Below are positions 15,479 to 20,547 of a stretch of 20,547 bases of DNA, piece by piece. The stretch comes from a virus. Numbering within the stretch: the stretch's first letter is position 1; each line of letters begins with the position of its first letter. The DNA is taken from the IMG/VR virus record IMGVR_UViG_3300047557_002631, positions 1 through 20,547 of that record; one strand, given 5' to 3'. The position numbers were made by a program, and so were the translations under genes. The notes beneath the pieces are model-generated. The model did no database searches. It saw only the letters and a list, made by a program, of their open reading frames with translations, and was not told where the DNA came from.

Positions 15479-15491
15479 GTTACAGTGTAAC
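15479..15491. promoter_or_regulatory. Perfect palindrome GTTACAGTGTAAC at the early transcription start
   Basis: Arms GTTACA and TGTAAC are exact inverse complements around one central base. It sits immediately after the predicted start of the rightward promoter. A related imperfect copy, GTTACATTTGAAC, lies at 15379-15391 next to the integrase promoter. Likely a repressor operator, possibly for the RHH protein encoded next. Confidence 0.5.
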
Positions 15492-15504
15492 GCGAGAGGA
15501 GATC

Positions 15505-15669
15505 ATGGAAAAACTATCTGAGCCCTGTTCGTATCGGTTCTTCGAGACGCAGAAAGCCTGGATCAAGAAACGTGCCGTGGAACAAGGCCACGGGTCCGAA
15601 GTGGTCTATCTCAGGCAACTGGTGGCGGCAGACATGCAGCGCCAGAAACGCAAACCCAAAACCATTTAA
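15505..15669 (+). CDS. Ribbon-helix-helix (CopG/Arc-like) DNA-binding protein
   Basis: 54 residues from ATG at 15505, chosen because GAGGAG lies at 15496-15501 and the longer frame from 15427 would read through the promoter. A short strand (PCSYRFF) is followed by a helix (ETQKAWIKKRAVEQG) and a second helix (SEVVYLRQLVAADMQ), the strand-helix-helix order of RHH repressors; a basic tail (RQKRKPKTI) ends it. It is the first gene of the rightward operon and divergent from integrase, so it may regulate the integrase/early switch by binding the nearby palindromes. RHH proteins act as dimers. Confidence 0.7.
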   Translation: MEKLSEPCSYRFFETQKAWIKKRAVEQGHGSEVVYLRQLVAADMQRQKRKPKTI

Positions 15670-15679
15670 GGAGGACAGC

Positions 15680-16045
15680 ATGGAAAACGGAAACGGACAA
15701 GCCAGCGTGCAAGGATTCATCAACGCCCCCTACGCATTTCAGCCCTATCAGCCACAAGACATTGCTGTGGTAACAACCGGAACGGCTCCAATGATTGCCG
15801 AAGGCGTCACGGCCATACCTTCCGCCCCATCGCCACGCAAGCCTCGCTGGTACGAGACGGAAGAAGGCCGCGCCAAGCGGTCCGTTGCGATGAAGGCAGG
15901 ATGGGCCAAGCGCCGTCGGCGCTTGCAGGCGCAAGAGCAGGCGAAGGCCGCGCCCGTCAACAAGCCGTCCGACATCGACGCAGCTATCGCCTACCACCTG
16001 AACGCCATCAACACATTACGAGCCGCGAAGGCTTTGCTGAAGTAA
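15680..16045 (+). CDS. Small basic hypothetical protein
   Basis: 121 residues from ATG at 15680, supported by AAGGAGG at 15668-15674; an earlier in-frame ATG (15572) lies inside the RHH gene. The N-terminal half is Pro/Thr/Ala-rich and probably flexible. Residues about 55-85 carry a strongly basic stretch: RKPRWYETEEGRAKRS, then MKAGWAKRRRRLQ. This resembles the short 'R...MK..WAKRK' DNA-contact segments common in phage and plasmid small proteins. The C-terminal helix is DIDAAIAYHLNAINTLRAAKALL. Function unknown; DNA or RNA binding is plausible. Confidence 0.6.
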   Translation: MENGNGQASVQGFINAPYAFQPYQPQDIAVVTTGTAPMIAEGVTAIPSAPSPRKPRWYETEEGRAKRSVAMKAGWAKRRRRLQAQEQAKAAPVNKPSDIDAAIAYHLNAINTLRAAKALLK

Positions 16046-16054
16046 GGAGGCACC

Positions 16055-16177
16055 ATGAACCGCTGCCCGAAATGTCAAGGCTGCGTCGTGTGGGATGGCG
16101 AAGAACCGCGCTGCATCAATTGCGGATGTCGCCCGCCGTTACCCCAGCAGCCGGAAAAGCAGGAGGTGGAATTATGA
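16055..16177 (+). CDS. Zinc-ribbon miniprotein (40 aa)
   Basis: ATG at 16055 is preceded by AAGGAGG and the stop TGA at 16175-16177 overlaps the next start (ATGA). Cysteines are C4-P-K-C7, C10, C20-I-N-C23 and C25; C4/C7 with C20/C23 form a four-ligand zinc ribbon. The rest is a short Pro/Gln/Glu tail. Very small phage zinc ribbons can bind nucleic acid or host transcription or translation factors; no specific function can be assigned. Confidence 0.65.
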   Translation: MNRCPKCQGCVVWDGEEPRCINCGCRPPLPQQPEKQEVEL

Positions 16178-16449
16178 CGCCCCTAGCGAACCGCCTCCCC
16201 ACCTACGTTTTGCACGAGTTGGTGAAGTCCTGCCCGCATACCCTGGAGCCGCTCATCAACTGGCTCGACCACTGCGGGTTTTGGCTGGAGGAATTGAACC
16301 AGCATCCACGGACGCCAGACCAAGTGCCGTTCATGATCGGCCTATTGGGCCTGGCTGTGAGCCGTGAGGCGGGCTGGCCGGTGCATACGGCGACCGCAGA
16401 GATCCGCAACTATATGCGCCTGTATCAGATAAGGAAGGAGGTTTTATGA
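16174..16449 (+). CDS. Hypothetical helical protein (91 aa)
   Basis: Start ATG at 16174 overlaps the zinc-ribbon gene stop and follows AGGAGG at 16161-16166; a longer frame starting at 15901 would overlap two real genes. Predicted all-helical: YVLHELVKSC, LEPLINWLDHCGFWLEELNQ, then FMIGLLGLAVSREAG (residues 53-67), and a C-terminal amphipathic helix AEIRNYMRLYQIRKEV. The middle hydrophobic helix is too short and interrupted for a confident membrane call. I recognise no family. Stop overlaps the next gene (ATGA). Confidence 0.6.
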   Translation: MTPLANRLPTYVLHELVKSCPHTLEPLINWLDHCGFWLEELNQHPRTPDQVPFMIGLLGLAVSREAGWPVHTATAEIRNYMRLYQIRKEVL

Positions 16450-16793
16450 CCAACCAAGAGGCGTTCGAGACGATGGTACGGCACGCCAGGGAGCAGGGCA
16501 GAAAGTCGCTCAACAGTCAAGGGAAGTGTAGGTACCGTGGGCAGAATGGGACGAAGTGCTTTGTTGGGGCGCTGATTCCTGACGCTGAATATACCGTGAT
16601 GCTGGAGGGCAAACCGGCCATGTCGTTGTCACGGATGCTGCCATGCCTCCACGGGCTATCCCCCGACCTGCTCCACCAAATGCAGGCCATTCATGACCGT
16701 GATGAGATGGAGGCGTGGGAGTCCGCGTTTTCTTCAGTCGCGGACATCTTCAACCTCACCATCCCACCACTGGAAGAGGCCTCCCATGCATAA
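16446..16793 (+). CDS. Conserved phage hypothetical protein with C-x-YRG...KC-x-VG-LIPD motif
   Basis: 115 residues. Residues 28-46 read CRYRGQNGTKCFVGALIPD. The pattern 'YRG..G.KC.VG.LIPD' recurs in small uncharacterised phage proteins, so this is a real family even though its role is unknown. It is followed by a helix-rich part (LSRMLPCLHGLSPDLLHQMQAIHDRDEM). Two closely placed cysteines (C28, C38) plus C67 might bind metal or form a reactive site, but this is speculative. It overlaps the previous gene by ATGA; AAGGAGG at 16434-16440 serves as its ribosome site. Confidence 0.65.
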   Translation: MTNQEAFETMVRHAREQGRKSLNSQGKCRYRGQNGTKCFVGALIPDAEYTVMLEGKPAMSLSRMLPCLHGLSPDLLHQMQAIHDRDEMEAWESAFSSVADIFNLTIPPLEEASHA

Positions 16794-16884
16794 ACACTTA
16801 CACGACCCGAATACCTACATCGTGACCGGGATTCTACTCTATATCACCTTGGCCTGTCTGGCGGTCTGGATGGTGGCGAAGTAA
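16786..16884 (+). CDS. Single-span membrane miniprotein (32 aa)
   Basis: Start ATG at 16786, eight bases before the previous stop ends, with AGAGG at 16775-16779. A His-rich cytoplasmic start (MHKHLHDPN) is followed by one transmembrane helix (about 11-30, YIVTGILLYITLACLAVWMV) and ends AK. Function unknown; phage membrane peptides of this size often interfere with host membrane proteins. Confidence 0.5.
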   Translation: MHKHLHDPNTYIVTGILLYITLACLAVWMVAK

Positions 16885-16898
16885 CACGGAGGTGAGCC

Positions 16899-17075
16899 GT
16901 GGACAAGTGCGATTACTGTTCGAGCTACAACGCGGTGATGTGGGACCTAGAAGCGGGAGACATCTGTATGGAGTGCCTAGAGAAACGCCGCGCCATCGCC
17001 AGACAGAAGGCCATTGACGATGAAGAAGCGGCAGAACAAGCCGAACGCGATAAATACTTATTCTGGCACGAGTGA
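16899..17075 (+). CDS. Zinc-finger miniprotein (58 aa), GTG start
   Basis: GTG at 16899 preceded by GGAGG at 16888-16892. C4-D-Y-C7 and C23-M-E-C26 form a treble-clef or ribbon-type zinc site. A charged helix follows (EKRRAIARQKAIDDEEAAEQAERDKY). Knuckle plus long polar helix suggests an adaptor that binds protein or nucleic acid. The stop overlaps the GTG of a longer reading of the next gene, but that gene probably starts at 17090. Confidence 0.6.
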   Translation: MDKCDYCSSYNAVMWDLEAGDICMECLEKRRAIARQKAIDDEEAAEQAERDKYLFWHE

Positions 17076-17089
17076 AAGGAGTGAATTGC

Positions 17090-17314
17090 ATGGATAGCGA
17101 CGATCAATTCTGGTTGGCACTGTGGAAGGTGGTGGGCGCGGTAGTCTGCGTAGTAACAGCCTTTGGCGCTGGGTGTGATGTGTACACAAGCCACATCGAG
17201 AAGGAGTTAGTTCTTGCCGGGAATGACCCGCAAAAGGTGCGGTGCTTATTCCACCAATCGAGCAACCAAGACGCCTTGTTGTGTCAGTCCATTATCAGCC
17301 AACGGCACGAGTAA
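17090..17314 (+). CDS. Small membrane-anchored protein (74 aa)
   Basis: ATG at 17090 is favoured over GTG at 17072 because AAGGAG (17076-17081) fits it. Acidic N terminus (MDSDDQ), one transmembrane segment (about 7-29, FWLALWKVVGAVVCVVTAFGAGC), then a soluble tail with SHIEKELVLAGNDPQKVRCLF. Cysteines at 20, 29, 52 and 65. The 'GNDP..V.C' stretch resembles short tails of small phage proteins exposed to the periplasm. No family recognised. Confidence 0.55.
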   Translation: MDSDDQFWLALWKVVGAVVCVVTAFGAGCDVYTSHIEKELVLAGNDPQKVRCLFHQSSNQDALLCQSIISQRHE

Positions 17315-17328
17315 AAGGAGGGTCCATC

Positions 17329-17520
17329 ATGGGACACGATCTGAGCCCAGAAGCCTTAGCCGACAAGATGAGTGCTGAGCAACGCGTCAAACAGTTTGTG
17401 ATTGCAGACCCCGCGCCCGTGTTTGAAGTGGTGTTGATTCTGGTGGCACTCGTTACGGCCTTTGTGATCGCGCATTATCACGAAGCCGTTGAGGTCTGGC
17501 TTGCGGGGTTCGGCCTATGA
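17329..17520 (+). CDS. Small membrane protein (63 aa)
   Basis: ATG at 17329 follows AAGGAGGG at 17315-17322. An amphipathic N-terminal region (LSPEALADKMSAEQRVKQFV) is followed by one transmembrane helix (about 31-49, VFEVVLILVALVTAFVIAH) and a short tail. A longer upstream frame from 17242 lies inside the previous gene and is rejected. Function unknown. Confidence 0.5.
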   Translation: MGHDLSPEALADKMSAEQRVKQFVIADPAPVFEVVLILVALVTAFVIAHYHEAVEVWLAGFGL

Positions 17521-17648
17521 CCTGGATGGAGTGGGCGTCAATCGGGATAGCGATGGGCCTAGCCTGCCTGCCGGTGTGCCGCTGGTGGGTGCGTGAGTTG
17601 GACGCTAGGGAGCCGAAGTTTCTCAGCGTATGGAGGGCCAAGCCATGA
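17517..17648 (+). CDS. Single-span membrane miniprotein (43 aa)
   Basis: Translationally coupled to its neighbours: ATGA overlap at both ends. One short hydrophobic helix (about 4-21, MEWASIGIAMGLACLPVC), then a basic tail (RWWVRELDAREPKFLSVWRAKP), giving a likely cytoplasmic C terminus. Function unknown. Reading-frame length alone is weak evidence, but exact packing between two neighbours supports it. Confidence 0.45.
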   Translation: MTWMEWASIGIAMGLACLPVCRWWVRELDAREPKFLSVWRAKP

Positions 17649-17809
17649 ACACCCAGCCCTTCTACCTCTCGCCACGGCTCAAGCTGTGGGTGGATAACCG
17701 CGTGATCCGGCCCAGCGAAAAGGCTGAGGCGACGGCACGCAAGCGAGGCACCAGAAAATCTGCCGCCTTCGCCATGGCGGCGAAATTTGCGAGGAGGGTG
17801 ATGGGATGA
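17645..17809 (+). CDS. Basic small protein (54 aa)
   Basis: Start preceded by GGAGGG at 17632-17637 and overlapping the previous stop; its own stop overlaps the next ATG. An N-terminal beta-like part (FYLSPRLKLWVDNRVIRP) is followed by a basic helix (EKAEATARKRGTRKSAAFAMAAKFARRVM). Strong positive charge suggests nucleic-acid contact. No family recognised. Confidence 0.45.
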   Translation: MNTQPFYLSPRLKLWVDNRVIRPSEKAEATARKRGTRKSAAFAMAAKFARRVMG

Positions 17810-18120
17810 GACACGACACAACCCCACTATACACGAAAGAGCAGATGCTTGCGGCACTGCAACGGGTCTATGCCGCGTGCGGGAGTTGTTCTCAAGATGA
17901 TTATGCGGCGTTGCGAGCGAGTACGGAGCCGAGCGAACGGACGATTCGCTGCCGGTTCGGCACGTTCAACAAGGCGAAGGTGGCAGCGGGATTGCCCTGC
18001 ACGGTCAAAAAGCGCAAGAAAAACTACCACGGCAAGGGGCATAAACAGGGCGACTACTTTTGCTATGCCTGCCGTGAGCAGGTCCACGAAATGGCCGCCA
18101 ACATGGCGTGGTTGGGGTAG
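17806..18120 (+). CDS. Homing-endonuclease-associated repeat protein with C-terminal zinc knuckle
   Basis: 104 residues. Residues about 9-63 (EQMLAALQRVYAACG, DDYAALR, SERTIRCRFGTFNKAKVAAGLP) follow the HNH-repeat pattern, 'L..L......g....Y.......S..T...RFGSWN.AL.aAGL', a helix-turn-helix DNA-binding unit usually attached to HNH or LAGLIDADG nucleases. No nuclease domain is present here. A basic linker (KKRKKNYHGKGHK) and a CxxC-x-x-x-x-H cluster (YFCYACREQVHEM) follow, probably a zinc site. It may be a sequence-specific DNA-binding protein. AGGAGG at 17792-17797. Confidence 0.7.
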   Translation: MRHDTTPLYTKEQMLAALQRVYAACGSCSQDDYAALRASTEPSERTIRCRFGTFNKAKVAAGLPCTVKKRKKNYHGKGHKQGDYFCYACREQVHEMAANMAWLG

Positions 18121-18128
18121 GGGGAAGA

Positions 18129-19007
18129 ATGGATAAGGCGGGCATCTACACAGACATCCCATTGACCGAATATGTCGGCGATCCAGCGCCTGAGCCGTCA
18201 TTAAACGCCAGCATCGCCACCACGTTATTGACGGCGACACCGGCCCATGCACGGCTGCAGCATCCGCGATTGAACCCACAACAGGACCGTGAAGAAAGCA
18301 GCCGGTTAGACCTCGGCACGATTGCGCATGGGATCTTGCTGGAGGGCGACAGTTCCCGCGTGGTGGTGATCGACGCGGACGACTGGCGCAAGAAGGAAAC
18401 GAAGGAGCAGCGGGACGAGGCGAGGGCGGCTGGCAAGCTGCCGATCCTTAAGGCCGATCATGCCACGGTGCTGGAAATGGTCAAGGCGGCGGAAGGCTAC
18501 ATCTCCTCAAGCGAGATCGCTGCCGACTTCCAAGCCGCCATTCCAGAACAAACCTTGATCTGGCAAGAGGCCGGAATCTGGCTGCGCTGCCGACCCGACA
18601 AAGCCACGCCAGATTGGCGCGTGGTGTTCGATTACAAGACCTGTGCGGGCACGGCGCACCCTGCCGTGTGGGGCAAGTCGTCCATGGTGCGGTACGGCTA
18701 CGACATCCAAGCCGCGATCAACTTGCGCGGCGTGAAGGCACTGACGAAGGCCAAGCGGACAACGTTTGTCTTTCTGGTGCAGGAGATCGAGCCGCCGTAT
18801 GTGCTGTCCATTGTGAGCCTCTCGCCAGAATGGCTCCAGCTGGCTGACGACAAGCTGCGTGTCGCCATGTCGATTTGGCAGGGCTGCACCCGGAAGAATG
18901 AGTGGCCTGGCTACCCATCACGCATCGCCTACGTGGAACCACCGGCCTTCGCGTCGATGGATTGGGACGCCTGTTTACCGGCAATTGATGCAGAAGATTT
19001 TATCTAA
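18129..19007 (+). CDS. PD-(D/E)XK exonuclease, RecE/YqaJ-type
   Basis: 292 residues from ATG at 18129 (GGGGGAAG upstream); a GTG at 18108 would overlap the previous gene. RecE-type markers: SLNASIATTLL...TPAHA (residues about 25-42), LDLGTIAHGILLEG with H67, catalytic RCRPD (D157) and FDYK (D168, K170), then YGYDIQAAINL (Y-x-x-Q). RecE-type enzymes degrade the 5' strand of duplex ends, leaving a 3' single strand for annealing or invasion. It sits directly before a Sak4-like ATPase, forming a phage recombination pair. No fused additional domain. Confidence 0.85.
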   Translation: MDKAGIYTDIPLTEYVGDPAPEPSLNASIATTLLTATPAHARLQHPRLNPQQDREESSRLDLGTIAHGILLEGDSSRVVVIDADDWRKKETKEQRDEARAAGKLPILKADHATVLEMVKAAEGYISSSEIAADFQAAIPEQTLIWQEAGIWLRCRPDKATPDWRVVFDYKTCAGTAHPAVWGKSSMVRYGYDIQAAINLRGVKALTKAKRTTFVFLVQEIEPPYVLSIVSLSPEWLQLADDKLRVAMSIWQGCTRKNEWPGYPSRIAYVEPPAFASMDWDACLPAIDAEDFI

Positions 19008-19021
19008 CCGAAGGAGTGCAT

Positions 19022-20116
19022 ATGTCCGTTACGTTCAGACCAGCCGTGCGGGAAAATGTGGGGTTGATTGTCGGGATTGCCGGGCCCAGCGGAAGCGGCA
19101 AGACCTTTAGTGCGCTGAGACTGGCTGCAGGGATGTCTATGGGAAAACCCTTCGCCGTAATCGACACCGAGGCGGGACGAGCGAAACACTACGCCGACCG
19201 CTTTGCTTTCGATCATGCCGACCTGCAGCCACCTTTTCGGCCTGGGGCGTATGCGGATGCGATCAAGGCCGCAGACGAGGCGCACTATCCGGTCATTGTG
19301 GTGGATTCCTGCTCGCACGAACACGCGGGTGAGGGAGGCTTGCTGGATTGGCACGAGGAAGAACTTGACCGCATGGCGGGACAGGATTGGAAGAAGCGCG
19401 AGTCCTGCAAGATGGCTGCGTGGATCAAGCCTAAAACGGCGCACAAGCGATTTGTGTCAAGCATGTTGCAGGTCAGGGCTCACCTGATTCTCTGCTTTCG
19501 CGCCGAGCAGAAAATAGAGATTGTTACGAACAATGGCAGGGCCGAGATTCAGCCCAAGAAGATTGCCAGCGGGTTCAGCGATTGGATACCGATCTGCGAG
19601 AAAAATCTGCTGTATGAACTGACAGCGTCATTTCTGCTCACCCCTGAACACCCAGGCATCCCGAAGCCGATCAAGTTAGAGGCACAGCACAAGACTGTCA
19701 TTAGTGTCACAAGCCCCTTGGACGAGCAGGCAGGCCGAAAGCTGGCTGAGTGGGCCAAGGGGGGCACGACCACGGAGCCCAAAGGCATCCCCATCACGGC
19801 CTCAACCTATGGACTCATCGAGGACGTCAAGCAAGCCAAGGCCGAACGGGCGAGCGCTCAAGCCCTCCAAGACGCCGCGCAAGCGCTAGCTGGTGAGCCG
19901 GTCGAGGTCACGGTCGAAGATACGGCTACCCCGCCATTCATTTGGCGGATGGGTAAATGGAAGTCGGCACACATTACCGACATTGATACCAGCTACCTCG
20001 AATGGTTTGTCGAATCCGGCAAGGATGGCGACCACAAGGAAGCCGCCAGGGCGGAACTTGAACGCAGACAGAATCAAGTCTCGCTTATGGGGTCCGAGTC
20101 TGAGGAAGTCGCGTAG
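19022..20116 (+). CDS. RecA-fold ATPase (Sak4-like) with ExoX-type C-terminal domain
   Basis: 364 residues; ATG at 19022 follows AAGGAG (19011-19016). Walker A is G21-P-S-G-S-G-K27-T28 and Walker B is PVIVVD95. The region after it (SCSHEHAGEGGLLDWHEEELDRM; TAHKRFVSSMLQVRAHLILCFRAEQK) is typical of phage AAA proteins that replace classical annealases. At about residues 303-352, FIWRMGKWKSAHITDI, DTSYLEWFVESG and AARAELERR match the small C-terminal domain seen in exonuclease X and DUF3820-type proteins (F.fGK.kG..i.d....YL.W......l...a..EL.RR). It would bind single-stranded DNA made by the upstream exonuclease and promote annealing. Confidence 0.82.
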   Translation: MSVTFRPAVRENVGLIVGIAGPSGSGKTFSALRLAAGMSMGKPFAVIDTEAGRAKHYADRFAFDHADLQPPFRPGAYADAIKAADEAHYPVIVVDSCSHEHAGEGGLLDWHEEELDRMAGQDWKKRESCKMAAWIKPKTAHKRFVSSMLQVRAHLILCFRAEQKIEIVTNNGRAEIQPKKIASGFSDWIPICEKNLLYELTASFLLTPEHPGIPKPIKLEAQHKTVISVTSPLDEQAGRKLAEWAKGGTTTEPKGIPITASTYGLIEDVKQAKAERASAQALQDAAQALAGEPVEVTVEDTATPPFIWRMGKWKSAHITDIDTSYLEWFVESGKDGDHKEAARAELERRQNQVSLMGSESEEVA

Positions 20117-20124
20117 GGGTGAGC

Positions 20125-20547
20125 ATGGCGCAGAAATTTCTGTCCATTAAGAACTTTGAGAAGTACCAAAAGACCAAAACGAAGGAAGGCACTCGCCCTT
20201 GGGTCAAGTTATGGAAGTCTCTGTTAGGGGATGCTGAGTTCATGAAGCTCGATCCGACGTACCGATTTATCTATGTCGGGCTCATACTTTTAGCCGACGA
20301 TTGCGACAATCGGATATACGCGGACTCTACATACCTCAGACAAAGGCTCTACATGACACATACAGAAGGCATACGCGGCACATACATTGGGCATACACAA
20401 CTAGACCTAAAGCCTTTGTATCGTTCAGGTTTCTTGGAGACATCAAATCTGAGCAGGGTGCTCTCAGAGAAGAGGAGAGAAGAGGAGAGAAGAGGAGAGA
20501 GAGAGGCGGCGCAAGCGCCTGACCCTCCCCCTGTTGTGTCTCTACCA
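20125..20547 (+). CDS. Replication initiation protein, N-terminal part (truncated by window end)
   Basis: 141 residues seen; the frame is open to the last base. The start follows an AGGGGTGAG ribosome site. SIKNFEKYQKTKT..TRPWVKLWKSLLGDAEFMKLDPTYRFIYVGLILLADDCDNRIY is the winged-helix N terminus of phage replisome-organiser or replication proteins (pattern 'KNF..yQhYK.R.PPWiKly..ll.D.ef..L.......l..l..LA...g...'). Residues after about 110 are a highly charged linker (EKRREEERRGEREAAQAP). These proteins bind the phage origin and load the helicase. Two DNA-level repeats lie within the coding region (20325-20400 and 20466-20506). Confidence 0.75.
   Translation, partial: MAQKFLSIKNFEKYQKTKTKEGTRPWVKLWKSLLGDAEFMKLDPTYRFIYVGLILLADDCDNRIYADSTYLRQRLYMTHTEGIRGTYIGHTQLDLKPLYRSGFLETSNLSRVLSEKRREEERRGEREAAQAPDPPPVVSLP
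20357..20400 (+). repeat. Four 11-bp-phased CATAC iterons (two 22-bp units)
   Basis: CATAC occurs at 20359, 20370, 20381 and 20392, exactly 11 bp apart, with preceding base alternating A, G, A, G. The two 22-bp units 20357-20378 and 20379-20400 match at 16 of 22 positions. CTCTACAT at 20325 and 20347 is also 22 bp apart. Eleven is not a multiple of three, so the repeat does not come from a peptide repeat. Iterons phased by a helical turn are typical of initiator binding sites. Confidence 0.65.
20466..20506 (+). repeat. 41-nt pure-purine tract with 10-bp tandem repeat
   Basis: Positions 20466-20506 contain only A and G. AGAGGAGAGA repeats three times in tandem (20471-20500) with partial copies on both sides. 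The unit length is not a multiple of three although it is in coding sequence, giving an Arg/Glu-rich linker. Confidence 0.8.

Noticed and set aside
15427-15504. Longer start for the RHH gene at 15427
   Set aside because: It would translate across a perfect -35, an extended -10 and the operator palindrome; the ATG at 15505 has a good ribosome site.
17242-17328. Upstream start (17242) for the 63-aa membrane protein
   Set aside because: Lies within the previous gene; the ATG at 17329 has an ideal ribosome site.
20301-20522. Alternative frame of 73 aa over the replication gene
   Set aside because: It is a shadow of the replication initiator frame, which has family motifs; its Arg/Glu-rich end comes from the purine tract.
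1-20547. tRNA genes, CRISPR arrays, IS elements and T7-type phage promoters
   Set aside because: None seen: no spaced identical repeats, no transposase motifs, no cloverleaf-like segment in the gaps and no conserved 20-base promoter in the late genes. Visual inspection only, so a tRNA or repeat-finding program could still disagree.

Overview
The window is one continuous stretch of a temperate tailed-phage genome (free phage or prophage). The DNA is GC-rich, genes are packed almost end to end, and nearly all lie on the + strand. Start and stop codons are typically coupled (ATGA, TAATG). The virion genes follow the T7-type (podovirus) order: tail tubular protein A, tail tubular protein B, a gp13-like acetyltransferase-fold protein, three gp14/15/16-like internal virion (DNA ejection) proteins and a tail spike. 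A Gram-negative host is likely because there is a lipoprotein, a membrane-protein lysis cassette and T7-type ejection proteins. The sequence does not identify the host further. No stretch longer than about 150 bases lacks a gene, and I saw no tRNA, rRNA, CRISPR array or IS element.

Layout. 1-11690: virion module, beginning inside a protein with a fibronectin-like domain and a Pro/Asp-rich linker, and ending with a 782-residue beta-helix tail spike. 11690-12898: lysis cassette with an M15-type endolysin, two small membrane proteins and a small secreted cysteine-containing protein. 12982-13887: calcineurin-like metallophosphoesterase. 13957-14509: a small + strand gene converging on a - strand lipoprotein gene, which itself starts inside the 3' end of the integrase gene. 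14370-15356: tyrosine integrase on the - strand. 15357-15504: divergent control region with two opposed sigma70-type promoters and several palindromes. 15505-18120: twelve mostly tiny early genes, including a ribbon-helix-helix regulator, two zinc-ribbon miniproteins, several single-span membrane peptides and a homing-endonuclease-repeat protein. 18129-20116: recombination module with a RecE/PD-(D/E)XK exonuclease and a RecA-fold (Sak4-like) ATPase. 20125-end: N-terminal part of a replication initiator gene.

How they work together. The integrase, the RHH protein and the divergent operators form a lysogeny/early switch. The rightward promoter would drive the small early genes, recombination genes and replication gene. 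The exonuclease and ATPase form a single-strand-annealing recombination pair. The most notable hidden signal lies inside the replication gene: four CATAC motifs at exact 11-bp spacing, followed about 65 bp later by a 41-nt pure-purine tract with a 10-bp tandem repeat. Neither period is a multiple of three. This resembles the lambda arrangement, where the origin sits within gene O. A second notable structure is the lipoprotein gene, about 250 of whose 291 bases are shared with neighbouring reading frames.
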